From assembly GCF_964204865.1 (NCBI RefSeq), contig NC_135262.1:4092001-4156000 (forward strand): a stretch of 64,000 bases of DNA, given 5' to 3'. This DNA comes from Styela clava. Taxonomy: Eukaryota; Chordata; Ascidiacea; Stolidobranchia; Styelidae. Under the pieces are notes generated by a model. The model had not been told where the DNA came from, made no database searches, and worked only from the letters and a program-made list of their open reading frames with translations. Position numbers and translations under genes: made by a program. Below, in pieces: positions 1-13,300 of the stretch; within the stretch, counting starts at the first letter, position 1, and the number at the start of each line of letters is the position of its first letter.

Positions 1-221
1 ATTTCTGAATTTGTAAAGAAAGAAGACCATTGTTTCAATTGAATAGCTATTTTTCCAGCACTATTTACTTATAATTACGGAAAAAAAAGCTTTTTCACCT
101 GTGTATTGTCACAATGTAAAATTATGGTTTGTGTGTTTCTAATTTAATGGTACAATGCGGCAACTACCATGTTTCCTAAAAATAAGTCATATTTCGATTT
201 TCTTTCGAAAATTGACACTAG

Positions 222-400
222 GGCTTATTTTTGGGTGATGTTTTTTTCAGTGGTAGAGAACAATAGGAAATAAGAAGCGCTTTTGTCACAACGCTGTTGA
301 ATTTTAAGCGCCGGTAGATAACACTAACACCTTGGGCGTCCAAGTAGGCCTACAGAACAGATAGCATTGATTACGTAACACCATGGTTCTCAAACTGGGC
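222..400. repeat. Dispersed repeat, inverted relative to a copy near 17.58-17.73 kb
   Basis: This stretch, with the TTACGTAA-type motif and the segment ending in GGTTCTCAAACTGGG, recurs in reverse complement at about 17,577-17,735 inside an ABCF2 intron. The GGTTCTCAAACT edge resembles hAT transposon ends. No coding potential is seen. Bases 1-548 otherwise hold no exon I can recognise. Confidence 0.5.
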
Positions 401-548
401 CCGGGCTACAAAACGAGAAATTCGGTATACAAAATTGGAAAACTGGTGTCAATTTACTTATAAATAACATGTTTCCATTTAAAAAAGACCGGGTTAGGTC
501 TTATTTTCGGGGAAACACAGTATCAAGCCAAAAGTTGACACCGCATAC

Positions 549-3500
549 CTCTTGCTTGTCTTTCGAAATCTTCTCTCAACTGAGTGATGTGTTCGTCTTG
601 TTTCTAGGTTGAGGACGGGAAAAGAAATTGAGATATTTGGATACTATGAAAATATATAACATTCATAACAATACTAGAGGAGATCGGCTTAGAAAATTAA
701 ATTAAAACAGACTACCCAGGTACCTAGTACCCACAATCCTACAGTTGCAACACATTGCAAACTCCTATTAATTGACATATCGTTACACATCAAAGGTCAA
801 AAACATAACTGATATCATGAAAATAGTATAAAAATAATGATGCATAGGGAAGTGAAAAATGTTGGGTAAAAAATGTTGCACAGCAATGTTTTTAAAAAGC
901 AACTCAAAATTTACAGCTATTTGACAAAAGACCTATTTTTGATGGCAAAATCAATATAGCTTAGATCTGTACCTACACAGGGAATAATATTGCCAACCCC
1001 CCACCAAATTACTGTCCTTTGCTAGTGCGGTATTATTACTTGTGTTAGGTATTTCTAGGTAATTTACCTTTCATATATTCAAATTTGTCAATAAGTAATT
1101 AAAATTGAGCTTGTAATGAATCTGAGAAAAGTCCACAATCAAAATATATTTAAAATTACCATGTAAAATGAATAGTTTTCATTGAACAAAATAATGAAAA
1201 GTTAGTCTCATACCTTCACAAGATTCTTCACAGATTCCTCATGAGATAATTCCTGTTCTTTCAAATTGACCTTCAATGACCTTTTATCTTTTCTGAGGTC
1301 TGTCTCCTGTAACCTGTGATCTTCCTGCGATAACTTCAAAGCCACCGAACTCTCTGCTTTCAATTCTGAAATGTTGTTCTGATGCTCGTACAGAAGATGT
1401 TTGACTTTTTGCTTGTATACCTGGGATACACAAGATCAAATAAGACAACATAGATGGATTAGTCTGGTATTAAAATTTGGAGCAAAGCCCACACGACAAT
1501 GACAAATGCATGAATAAAAACTAATTTAGAATTTTATAGACTTTTATGACAATAATATTTGCCATATCAGGAATCCCTAAAACTTATTTTATTAATGTTC
1601 AACCGTTTTATGATTTCAATAAAATATGCAGAGCCCATCATCTCTAAATTCCTTATATCTCTGTGGTCATATGTGTGTAGGACTTAATATTATAACTTTA
1701 TGACAACATCTTTTTATTTGAATTTCGTTTTAAACCTGTTTTCACCTTGCCTAAGGTTTTGTTTGCTCTTCTGATTTTGTAACCAGTTTGTATATTTTTT
1801 TGTAACTATTTTTTGTCTGTTATGCTGATTATGTAGGTTAAAAACAAACTTTACATTTACTCTCAATTCGACTATTTTCACAAGTGGCTCAATTTTGCAT
1901 GGCATATTACGGCAAAAAATACAACAGGCAGACATACAAATAGATGAAGGACTGGTTCACCATATAGATAGGTCGTCCTTTATAATGATGAATATAGAAT
2001 TATATCCCAGTATATACAAATGAGACAAACTTTAATTTCAATTTGATGTCTTTCTTCTGAATCTTCCATTTCTCGATCTTTATTTCTCAATTCAGCTTTC
2101 TTCTCTTCCAATTGTCGCTTTGTGATTTCCCAGAATGTGTTGACCTGAAAGAAAATTTTTGAAAAATTTGATTAATTATTATAACCCTTACTTTATTATA
2201 TACTTTGTTTTTAAGAAGAAAAATTTGCAACATTAATTACCAGTGTTGTGGAGTCACGAGTCACCATTTATCAAAAAATTCAATCGTCTAAAAAATGAAG
2301 TCAAGAAAATTTTATGATATCTATCACAATATCTTTTGTATTTCAGAGGTCGCCCATGAATTTGGTCCAAATTGAGTCTCATTTACATCTAAGTGATTTC
2401 ACTTTTAATTTTAATTTTTCACATTTTCTTTTAAAATAAAGATTTAACACAAGGAAATCCATTGTTATTGACTCATAATTAGTAATTATTGCGCAATAAC
2501 AATCAAAACAAACCTTATCTCTCTCAAGTTGAAAATAATTCCTTTCCTCTCTCTCTCTTTCCAATTCTTCACGAAGTCGACCAATGTGCTCCTCCAACTA
2601 TTGAGAAGTGGATCGTGTGGATAAAAAGTGATGTTTTTATTAATAAATAAAAAATAAAAAAACTATTGAGAAGTATAAAATTTAAACAATGGGAAAGAAC
2701 ATTCAGCAAATATATACGGGTAGTTCAGTATCATGGATTAGTATATAGCATCTGCTTGTGTATAACTTTCAATTACTGCCTAACCGATTAGTTTTAAGTG
2801 ATTCATGTCTCATACAGTCACTCAAAACAAAGCTTTGCAAATGCACCCACCCAAGTTTAAGAAGCCAATGGGCTTGGAAATTAAGGAACCATTTATTTTG
2901 ATATCGCCATCGTAATTTCGCACATTCTGATGACTGGTCAGCCACGTCTTGTTGTTGAAGTGTTACGTGACATTTGAGGCAAATACGTAACAGAAAGTAA
3001 GCGACATAGAAGGGTAAAATGAATTCATTGATTGATACACACAGCATTTAAAATAAGAAACAATAGGACATTTATAGAACATTTAAAAAATGCAAACATA
3101 TTTTAGTAATGTTTAACACAATTCCGTTAATTTTCGCGGCGAATTTAGCCACTCGCTGCACCTTTTGGGAACGGCTGATCTATGCCTATGAGGTTATAAT
3201 ACCCTAACAGCTAGCTCATGAGAAGCAAACAACACATGTCATAAGATCAATTACCAAAACTACTAGAAAGCCTATGTTAAATAAAGGTGCGACCCCCGGT
3301 TATACTGGGGTATTAATAATATCTGGCACTCCTCTTTAAAGTTTGCACACCCCTAGTTCATAGCGATACAACTATGTTTCAAAATTTAGATTTGAAACTG
3401 GTTTAAACATTACTTTATAGAACATACCTGCTCCTTTGACATTTCTTCAGTTGACATTCCATCTACGACGGTCGGGGTTTTGGGCTTTTTCGCAGATTTT

Positions 3501-4368
3501 TTGCCCTTTTTTCCCTTCTTCCCTTTTTTGGGAGGCTGCAAAAGCATGAAACAATTAGAAAATAGCCAACTACAGTACATAAATTTAATACTAGGCTTTA
3601 TTCAATGATTTTATGGGTAGAGATTGCTTGATTTTTAATTCTAGTAATTTAATTTACTTTTCATTTCAAACTCCTTACTCCAGAAATTTTGGGTTGGACC
3701 ATCACACTATGAAAAATCAAGAATGTGGCTTCATCTTTGACTTCAATGAGACAGAATAAGATAGGATAGGATTTACATATTTATCCCGGGGGAGAGGAAA
3801 GCCGATAATACAGCTTAACCATATGGCAAACCACGGCCTCTCGTCCGATTACCATTCCATGTCGGGTATGGGATTAGTTAGTTATTTGTTTTCGGAAGCA
3901 TGGACTTGATGGTGGAGGAAGTCGTAACAGACCAGCGGTTACGTGAACCACCCTACAGCGGCGAGAGTCCAGCAATCCTCTCGCACATAGCCCTCCCCCC
4001 GCCTGGGATTCGCAGAGTAATTAGAGGTGCGGTGGCGAGCGTATTCCTAACGATTAGCACGATGAGCCACACCGCCACGCCGAAGATCCCGAAAAAAGAG
4101 GCATCAAGTAGTATTTTTATCTGGGGAGTATTTACAGATTTATTATTTTAAACAAATTCCAACCCTAGTCATTTAGACAAAAAAAGTAGAATTTCTAAGA
4201 AATGATAAGATTAAAACAGGGATAATTAAAAAACTCCCCCATTGTCCCGGTGCTAGAGCCGCCAAATCAATGGCTTCCTAAGCTCCAGAGTTGAAAATAG
4301 TCGGTTATTCATAACCAAGATTTTGAAATAAAGTTATATAACACTAAAACTTATATGACACTTACCAT
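549..4368 (-). CDS. GAS8: GAS8/DRC4 dynein regulatory complex subunit, 5' exons (3' end outside window)
   Basis: Coiled-coil subunit of the nexin-dynein regulatory complex of motile cilia and flagella. Six coding exons are seen on the minus strand: 4366-4368 (only the ATG), 3428-3535, 2514-2597, 2031-2144, 1214-1420 and 549-603. All have AG acceptors and GT donors and join in frame to about 190 residues. The N-terminus is a lysine/glycine-rich stretch ([13 protein letters not shown]) followed by [17 protein letters not shown]. Then come [40 protein letters not shown] and [16 protein letters not shown], which closely match vertebrate GAS8/DRC4 in order and spacing. The first five coding exons are separated by phase-0 introns; the intron after 549-603 is phase 1. 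Most of the protein is a predicted charged coiled coil. The family is near 480 residues, so more than half lies left of base 549. The 5' UTR was not delimited. Confidence 0.93.
3760..4080 (-). mobile_element. tRNA-derived SINE, copy 1
   Basis: Lies in GAS8 intron 1 (between the ATG exon and the second exon), on the minus strand. It matches copies at 19.3, 31.2 and 35.65 kb. The head (near 4077) reads as a degenerate tRNA: an A-box-like GTGGCTCATCGTGCTAA and a region corresponding to the B box. A body with conserved CCACGGCCTCTCGTCCG follows, ending in an AT-rich tail near 3760. A 60-80 residue open frame here is a by-product of the SINE. Confidence 0.7.
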
Positions 4369-4731
4369 TATGAAGATTTGCCGTTCGAAATGCAACCAGA
4401 CGGGAAAACTTGGAAGGCAACACCAAAAAAGTAAAGCAAGGCGAACAAGCACGGAAATCAAATTTTCTCTCGGTGTTACTATGGTAATTTTCGTATTTAC
4501 GTGAGTGATATTTCACGCATGATATCTCTCAACAATGAACGAAAATGAGTTTTAAAAAATAAAATTACAAGGATTGGAATTAAATAGACATGTAATACAT
4601 GTTATAAAAAATGTTTTACGTAATATAAGAGTGCAATCTAATACAAAAAAACTAATGTGAACAAACAAGTTCAAAAAAAAGGTCAGCGAGCCGTAAAATG
4701 TATATACAATTTCTGTGACTCGGAGCCGTGC

Positions 4732-4804
4732 GGGCGCGTGGCGCAATGGATAACGCGTCTGACTACGGATCAGAAGATTCCAGGTTCGAATCCTGGCGTG
4801 CTCG
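4732..4804 (+). tRNA. tRNA-Arg(ACG)
   Basis: A 73-nt intronless cloverleaf. The acceptor stem GGGCGCG pairs with CGTGCTC (two G-U pairs). The anticodon stem TCTGA/TCAGA encloses the loop CTACGGA, giving anticodon ACG. The T arm is CCAGG-TTCGAAT-CCTGG, with a perfect B box GGTTCGAATCC. The discriminator is G, and CCA is not encoded, as usual in eukaryotes. A T5 run at 4806-4810 is an ideal RNA polymerase III terminator. It starts about 360 bp from the GAS8 start codon, in the opposite direction. Confidence 0.97.
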
Positions 4805-4805
4805 C

Positions 4806-4810
4806 TTTTT
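4806..4810 (+). terminator. RNA polymerase III terminator of tRNA-Arg
   Basis: Five T residues begin two bases after the tRNA 3' end, the standard polymerase III stop signal. Confidence 0.85.
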
Positions 4811-5626
4811 CATAAAATCAATTTGGGATCATTTCTTCCCTCATAATATAAAATAATTGTTAAATATTGTCTGAAAACAAAAATATCACTAAAAGACGAA
4901 CCCTCGTTACGATATTCAATAAATTTATAAGTTAACTAACATAAATAAAAACAAATTAAAATATCTCACGACGGTCAATTTCTCATAAAATGCAATATAT
5001 TGACTAAAAAAGCAAATATGATATGAAATGCAAGTTGAAAAATAACTACATGCGAAAGATTCAGATAAATTATTTTTATCATGCAAGAATCAATGCAAAC
5101 ACAACACAAAAGTGTATAACGTAACGCCGTACCCCCTTCTTATATTATTATATCTTTGGAAATGTTACGTGTAACCCATCAAATAAATAATCATTGTGAT
5201 TAATCGAGGTAATAATCTATACACAGCCTTTGTTTTCTCATGACTCCCGAATGTCTTGTCATAATAGGAATTTCTCTTTTTTTAGGGGTCGGTGGCCATA
5301 GTTGACCTTGCAGTCTCGCCCGTCCCCTCCCGATTATATTCTATAATTGTTCTTTTCCATTTATTGTAATTTTACATTTTTTGATATATTCGGAAAATAA
5401 ATCATTATCTATCATCTAACGGAATTGAAAACAAAATTGAAATATACACGTAAAAATAACGTCAGAAAAACAAGACTTTACAAAAGTTTGTGTGCGTCAA
5501 ATACCTCCAACTGCCACCCATAGGTCAATTAGTTCGAGTTCAATATCTTGTTCAATAATAAAAGCATTTTTGCTTCGGTAACCGAATGCTTAAAACTTAT
5601 TCAAAAATGGGACAGATAGAGAAAAG

Positions 5627-5698
5627 TGCGTCGACCGGGAGTCGAACCCGGAACTATTGCTTGGAAGGCAACAATGCTAACCGTTACACCATCGACGC
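5627..5698 (-). tRNA. tRNA-Gly(UCC)
   Basis: A 72-nt intronless tRNA on the minus strand. The acceptor stem GCGTCGA/TCGACGC is fully paired. The anticodon loop CTTCCAA gives anticodon UCC (Gly). The T arm CCGGG-TTCGACT-CCCGG contains a good B box. The discriminator is A. Downstream on the minus strand, 5625-5622 is a T4 run suitable for polymerase III termination. It lies about 0.8 kb from tRNA-Arg on the opposite strand. Confidence 0.97.
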
Positions 5699-5699
5699 G

Positions 5700-7230
5700 A
5701 CGAGGTAGGTGAATCGAAATATTTTATATAAATAAGGAGAGAATTAAAAAAACGCCCGACATTCTCTCGATCGTAATATCGTTATTTGATTTAAGATGTA
5801 TAAGTATATAAGTATAAGTATAAGTTTATTTCGACTCCATAATCAGCATAACAATACATTTGACAGATAAAACAAATAAATAAAATCTGATTATGAAATC
5901 AGGGGAGCAAACAAAACCTTAGATAAGGTTTATAACGTACAAAATATAAGATGAAAGGTTTTGCCAAGAGGAAGTGGTACGTGTTTACTCACCTAAAATT
6001 ATCAAGTTATTTCACACACGCTCACATGCACCCACCAGCCACACACACACACAACCACTGAGAAGTTATTTAAGTAAGAATGAAACGCGATAAATTTAGG
6101 GTATACTATACAGTAAGCAAAAAAATAAATAAATAAATACTAGAAAAGAAAATTATCTGCCACACCATATTGATATTTTTGTAATGGTTGCCATTGCCAA
6201 ATTGATCGATCTTCTAATCGTTAATTAGGTATATAAAAGGAAGATTCTATTGAAAACATATTGCCAAGCTGATTATAGTTGGAGTCAAATGCCAAGTTGC
6301 CCAACCAAAGTTGCCAGAATTGGGTGCATGAAGAGGTGGGCGAGACCATTTCATTCCCCAAATTAGAGCCTATTATTGCCAAATTATAGTCCAGATTGTA
6401 ATAAGTAATTAAGTTACCGGTAACAGTAAAATTACTATAATTAAGTAAAGTAGGATGTGGAAATAAATTGGTTACAAAGGGTGTAAGTGAGGTTTTTCAT
6501 TCTTGGGTATTGATTTCAGACAAGGATATGGGAATGAGGTTGTTATTTCACAGGATATCGGGAGTCTTTTTTGTTTTTTTCCTTATGTGTTTTACTTCAT
6601 TTAATCACTTTGAAGTAACCTGAAAAACAAAAAATAAAACTGCGAGTAGATGTTTCAATGATTGGGTGAAGGGGAACGCTCTGAACTATTTATTACAGGC
6701 AAAAAATAATTGTTTAATTAAATGGGATGTATTGTCATTATATAGCGATGGATAGATGATCTATGATGACATTCTGCTTGGGACAGAGAAAAATTTATCA
6801 CACCATGCAAAAAACACACAAAATTTTACTATCTATACCTTGGCCAACAAGTCAACTCAAACACCATGCCTTAACATAAAACGCATGCATACATAAATGA
6901 TATAAAAACCACATCCAATTACAATGACCCACAGCAAATTAAAATCTGAAGGGGAGAATCCAACATAGCTCTACTGCTCGCCTAGTTGCAATAATTAGTA
7001 ACCTTGCAGGAACAATATTGTACTATCTACAACCCTTATACCACCACTCAAACATAAGACCAAGCGTGTATGATAGGGACATCACAGCTAGAAAAAGATA
7101 AAAACACGAGCGTGAAGTGATAGAATGCGTGCAGTTATTTAAAGAAAATATCATCTGAGTACGTTAGCTACCTGTATATTTAAAAAAATATATATATACT
7201 CATGCATGTCACAATACCATTTCTTTGGTG
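5700..7230. other. Intergenic DNA, no gene seen
   Basis: AT-rich sequence with short simple repeats (AAGTATAAGTATAAGT near 5800, CACACA near 6045, AAATA repeats near 6122). No open frame with recognisable similarity and no tRNA or splice-flanked exon was found. The same holds for 4,811-5,620. Confidence 0.5.
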
Positions 7231-7239
7231 CTGGACTAG

Positions 7240-8222
7240 TTCTGGCCAAGTCGTGGCAAGATATTATTATAGTCGTGGCACAGTATTATTATAGCTGTTC
7301 AACATTTTCATTAAAACAATAATGTGCAAGTGTGGAGTGTCCCAAGTTTTTGTCATCGAATACCACCAGTAGTAATTTTTAATATTTAATATTTGGAAAC
7401 TAAATGAGACTTGACTTGTTTTTGAAAAGATTTTTTGGACTTTAACGTCTTCAAATTTAAGGGAAGAGAATTCCAAAGTTTGGGTCCAGTAAAAGACAAG
7501 GAATGCTGACTCACGGATTTACTCATGAAAGGTACGAATAAATCAGAACTACTTCTTCGGTTGGAGGTATTTTTGACAAGTATGTCATTAAAGCAATTGG
7601 GCAGCGCATTATTATGAAGTCGTGAGCTAGAGATAATATTTCAAATTTCATCATATCTTCAACCTTAAGTATATTTAGTGATTTGAAGTAAGAGTCTACA
7701 CTTTCACGTTTTCTTTTACCAAAAACTATTCTTAAAAAATTATTACAAATACTCTGCAGTTTTGAGACAAGTGTTTTATTACCATGAAGCCAGACTGAAC
7801 AACAATATCGAATATGGCTAAGTAGTAATGATTGAAACATTGCTAGTAGAGCTGATTGGTCAACACACTGGGATACTTTGGCAGAAACTGCTAGGTTTCT
7901 TTTTGTTTTAGCAATAACATGCATTATTTGTGATTTCCATGACAGATTTTCATCAAAGATAACTCCTAGAAATTTTATTTCTTTCACTCTTTCAATTTCA
8001 TTGCCATTGAGCAGTAGTTTTTTTGAACAACTCACACTTTTATGCTTGCTTGGATGGAATAATACAAATTTAGTTTTGTTAGCATTCAGAGATAATTTAT
8101 TAACTAACATCCAGCTATGAATGTTGGTTAGTTCTTGGTTTGCAACTGTGAATAGATCTTCAAGGTTTTCCCCATGAAGAATCAAGTTAGTGTCATCAGC
8201 AAACATGATCGACTCAGAGGAT
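7240..8222 (-). pseudogene. Non-LTR retrotransposon reverse transcriptase remnant (5'-truncated, frameshifted)
   Basis: The minus-strand frame from 8206 begins at the catalytic FADDTNL motif (the YADD box of reverse transcriptase). It continues with the thumb-type sequence KCKF-like NANKTKFVLFHPSK, KEIKFLGVIFDENLSW and HIRYCCSVWLHGN, typical of LINE elements of the jockey/CR1 kind. The fingers and upstream palm domains and any endonuclease are absent. Near 7616 the frame shifts: the natural continuation (NALPNCFNDILVKNTSNRRS, then SFTGPKLWNSLP) is in another frame and ends in TAA near 7390. The 3' end passes into ATTATT-rich repeats near 7245-7290. Truncation plus frameshift make it a dead copy. 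Confidence 0.85.
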
Positions 8223-8229
8223 TTCAGAC

Positions 8230-10300
8230 ACCATGGCCATGTTTGACTACAAAGGTTAGAATTCCTCTCGCATCAATCCGCGGAATGATAAGACGGCTAT
8301 AAGATAACGGAATAGTTTTTAGTTTTAAGGACTTGGAGTAAACCTCCATGCGATCACGGACAATTTTTGGGCGAAAATGAATAAAACGTCTTACCGACTT
8401 CTATTATTATATTTCTTTCATATTGTATTTAGTCTAGTCTACGATGACTAGGAGCCCAGCATAACCCTCTCTTCCAAGAAATCCGGGAAAGAGTATTTAC
8501 GATAAGACAGTAACAACCCAGATAGCATGTGAATAACCGCAAAGCGATTAGGCTTACAACTTTGCGTCTCAAAAAAGGTCTTTCGTCAAAAATGTATTTT
8601 TTGGCAAACCTAGCTCTGAACTTTAGAGTGTGACATCTAGATTTTCTCAAAATAACTAAATTTTCTTGTCATTAGTATTATTTACTGGAAACTACTTTTA
8701 TACGTCGTTTTATTACCTTCTTTCTGAACGAGGCCGTAACATAGTATGCAATATTTAGAAAGTTGCTATATTTTGGAACCTAACAGAATTGCCCACATAA
8801 TTCATTGCACTCAAAACGAGGTCGTGGGAACTGGAGTCACATAAAACGCTTTGAGCCATTGATTGAAGAAACCGGGACAGGACTGCACTGATTGATGACC
8901 ATTTGACAGATAATTACAAAAATACCAGCTTTTCTCTACAAAGTCAGTTTTCTGGATCAAACAATAATAAAAATTCAGATGTAGAGGCTGCAGCAACAGA
9001 TTGTAATTTACATTCACAATATTTTGTAAGAACCATGTTTCACAGAAACAAGATTTGTAGCTTATGGAAATCATTACTTTAGCAAATATCAGGCACCCCA
9101 TGTTCAGTCAGTGAACAAGAAGCATTGTACAACTTAAAAAACAGGTGATAGACATAATAAAATAGAGCAAATTCCAAACTTCAACTATAACACAACCAGC
9201 TTCACAGTTCAGCCAATCATGAATATTTTCTCCGGGACCTAAAAATTAATCAATTGTTTAAAATAGATAATTCTTTCTGTTATCATTCATTTAATATTCT
9301 AATAGTTATTTAAAACAGAATCGTTGTTTTATTCATTTTATCGTTCAAATCGTTCGTTTCTATGTAACAGAATCAAATATTATTAATAAAATGATAGGAC
9401 ACCCATTTAAAGTTCATTAGTCTCACCCTAAAATGAGATAACACCCTGCTTAATATACAAGGGAGGTTTTGTTCACTGTTGGGAATTCTCAATCTTATTA
9501 TATCTCATAAACTATATGTCTAGGTTCTATGCAAGTTTACCGAAGGCCATAAACAACAATGGACTCTGGCGAACATGTTACAGAAAATAGGCTGCATTTA
9601 GTTTCAAGTGGAAAGCGAAGAGAAAGGAAAACATATCAGCAGACAGAGCAATATTTCATTGACAAAATTTCCTAAGAAATAAATATCAAAAAACAAATAA
9701 GTTACTCATACAAAACTGAACTCAAATGTACAAAAGGGAAAAAAATGTACAACATCTCAAAGTCAAGGATTCACACAAAGAACAAATTAACCTAAAGACC
9801 CAACACTCATTCATTACATAGTCATAGCTAAATATTATTAGAGTTTTAATATTAGCTAGCAAAAAAGTTTTGAGACTAAATAAGTATTTAATGATGTGTA
9901 TATACAATGGTCTCATGATCAATTTAACCCTCGTGTGAATTCCTAAATCGGAACAAGTCTTGGAAACCTGATTTTGAACTACACGAAAAATATAGATTGA
10001 ATTTACTTATTCTTCACAAAAATAGCAAATTTGGGGAAGTTAAAGCCACTGAATCCACGTGCGGGTCGTGAAAAGTTCAAAAGGAATGAGAAGTTGGACC
10101 AATAGTTCGTACAATTTGGAAAAATAATTCATAACTTTGTATATTTCATTAAATATCACCAATAAGTGTATCGTGAATAATGACACCAAAATAAATTTGG
10201 CTTCCAAAATCACCTATAAATATTTACACAAAAACGACTTCGAAATTTCCTAATATGTGTATACCAGCTCAAATTGTTTCCAAAGTTTAGGGAGTTTCTC
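8230..10300. other. Intergenic DNA downstream of ABCF2, no gene seen
   Basis: AT-rich sequence. Short open frames on both strands lack splice context or recognisable similarity. No poly(A) signal for the minus-strand ABCF2 gene stood out clearly. Confidence 0.45.
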
Positions 10301-10301
10301 A

Positions 10302-13300
10302 TTAATCTTGATCCCAATGGTCAACTTCTTCTTTATGTCCATTAGACTGTGCAGTCTTTTTTTCAGTTTTTGGTGACGACTTCTTAGCTGCGACAATCCC
10401 GACAATCATGTTCTTTTTTGGAACTGCTTTCTTCTGTACAACTGCAGGTTTCTTTTCGTCATCATCATCACTGTAAAAAACATGATTTCCGAATAAATTT
10501 GACATTCTTATCTTCAAATTATCGCATGGCCATGACAATAACACTGAATTCTAAATGGTAAAATATGCGCTTTGCAGAAATTAAGCAGTCATTGGAATTG
10601 CTGCCAAGAGCTTTGACTTGGAAGGAAACAGATTATTCGATAGTTTTCGGTGTTAGATTCGGCTAATGAAGAAAGCTTGGAACATTTGAAAATTAAGAAA
10701 TTTCACGCATACTGTGAACCAACAATTTCTGAGTTTAAAAATACAAATAACTCTTACCTGTGATGATCAGCACTTCGTCCCCTGGAAGAAGAAGAAAGAT
10801 ATTAATTGATGCAAATATTATGATACATTTAAAAATGAAAGTAACTACAAGAGGAAAATATGTGCCAATTGAAACTCAGCGTACATTTTCCCTGATCTTG
10901 CTTTGTTGTGATTGTGACGCAAAAATGTGAAATGCTTGGCAGTCGTTGCAGCAAATTGTAAGTCAATATATCACAATTTAGTTTGGTGTATGATTACTGG
11001 GGGTTCGCGTTGACTGTTTCGTGACTTTGGGGGTTCGCGTTGATTGTTTCGTGACCTGGGGGGTACTTAACAGAGAAAAAGTTGAGAACCCCTGCTTCAA
11101 ACAATAGTAGTTTAAACCATATGTATCCATGGAGAGATGTGTGAGAATGGCCCATTAAAAATCGACAACAGATACCGGTCGAAAGTTTTCACCTCATTTG
11201 CAATACCTTTAACAAATCATACAAATTCCATAGAAATTTATTTTTTAATATGTCCACAAGTCACTAATTAAAAGCTGGTGAATATTTTTGTGTATCATGA
11301 CTATTTATTTGTAATTCAATAGTTCATTAATTGATCTGAATACTTTAGTAAGCCGCAGACAAAAAACAATTTCCCATTTAGAATTAACGGCGCTCCCGTA
11401 GTATGTGTACCAGGTTAGGGTTAGGCCATAATTTTATTCCAATTTTCCTTATTTTAGTTCTATTACGAGTTGGGGACTAGCCGAATGATTCCCGCAGTAT
11501 GTGTACCTGAAATTATGGCCTAACCCTAACCTGGTACACATGCTACGTTCCGGTGTTCGCCACCTTGGTTCACATACTACAGCAGTACCATAAAAAGCTG
11601 GTGAATTTTTTTTACCATGACTGTTTATTTGTAATTCAATGATACATTGATCGATCTGTACCCTTTGGTAAGCCACAGACGAAACTGAATTTCCCATTTA
11701 GAATTAACGAGCTTTTTTCATAATTGACATCACACTTACTTAGACAAATCTTTATCCTCCTTCATCACTCTCTTCTTTAATGAATCCTTGTAAGCAATAA
11801 TTCCTTTCGTCCATGGTGTCACGGTTCGCTTTTCACAAATCCAGATATCTTTTGCCACCTGAAACCATTGTCAAAATGCGAGATAAGTTGAAAGTTTGAA
11901 AAGATTCCTATATAACCTTCTTAGTATGCGCATAGCGGACATAGTCTTCTTACTATGAGTATAGCGGACATAGCCATTATAGTAAGGACATGACGGACAT
12001 AGCCATTTTAGTAGCGGCATATGGTGGACATAGCCATTCTAGTAGGGACATGACGGACTTAGCAACTTTAGTAGAGACATAGCCATTTTATATATATATA
12101 TATATATATAGCGTAATTGAACAATAAAAACATAGATAGTTAGAAAAGAATTTAAATGCCCTTTCAAAACAATTTCAATAATCCAGATTTACTGTGATTC
12201 AAGAAAAAAATGTAGAAGAAGACTGAAGATATTGCTCAACTATTTCGTCAGATAAGACCTAATCTGTTGAATATTTCAGATATTTGGGCACATTGGTGCT
12301 GAGTGAAGCAAGACCAGTAGCTATCTTCATATATAGCACTCATGAGTACTCCCATAGTATGTGAACCAAGATGGAGGACACCGGAACGCAGTATGTGTAC
12401 CAAGTTGGGGTTAGGCCATAATTTTATTCCAATTTTCCTTATTTTAGTTCTATTAAGAGTTCGGAGACTAGCCAGGTGACTCCTGTCGTATTTGCACCCG
12501 AAAACCCAGAAAACAGTACATTTGTGAAACTTACCCCACTGTTCAAACCAGATATCAAGTCATTAAATGAAACCCAAAACTCGAATTACAGAAACATACC
12601 TGACTAATGAGCCTAAAATCGTGAGACACCAGTATCATTCCACCGTTAAAATCCAGGATGGCTTCCGCAAGTGCATCGATAGTTTCGATATCCAAGTGAT
12701 TAGTGGGTTCGTCAAGTAGTAAGAGATGAGGATTCTGCGAAGCCAACCACGCGAATACAACTCGACACTTTTGGCCATCTGATAACTTTCGAATAGGACA
12801 GATCTAAAAATTTGAAAACGAAACTGTAAAACAGAAAAAAAAAACACAGAACAGGTTTCAACCAAAACAAGTTTAAATATATGATAAAACCATGGTGTCC
12901 AGCATTTTTTAGCATTGTTGGAGTGACTCCAACAAACTCAATAACCAGAGATTTATGGGGTTGAAATTATGAACTCTTGGCAGACTTTAATAAGCTTCAG
13001 ATGCCACAAAACTTGTTGGAACTAAAATTTCAAAAAAAAAGAAACAACCTGCAGGCAACTATGGCTCTTCTGAAAAATTTCAGTAGCAGTTTTAGCCCCA
13101 AATTTTGAATCAAAATCCATATTTAAAGTCTCCTCTTGACACTCACCAAGTACCCTATCGCTTATGACCTTGAATACTATTAATTAATATTGACATTTTC
13201 CCACCATGCTTAGGTTAGATTAGATCAGCGAAATGGTTGGCAGTTATTGCTAAATGGCTGACCATCTGTCACCTTCCCCAGTTCATTACAAACCTGTTGT

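Noticed and set aside
2769-3047. 92-residue frame within a GAS8 intron as an exon
   Set aside because: Flanking exons already join perfectly in frame without it, and it matches nothing in GAS8.
3900-4151. 83-residue frame as a gene
   Set aside because: It is a translation of the minus-oriented SINE; equivalent frames occur in the other SINE copies.
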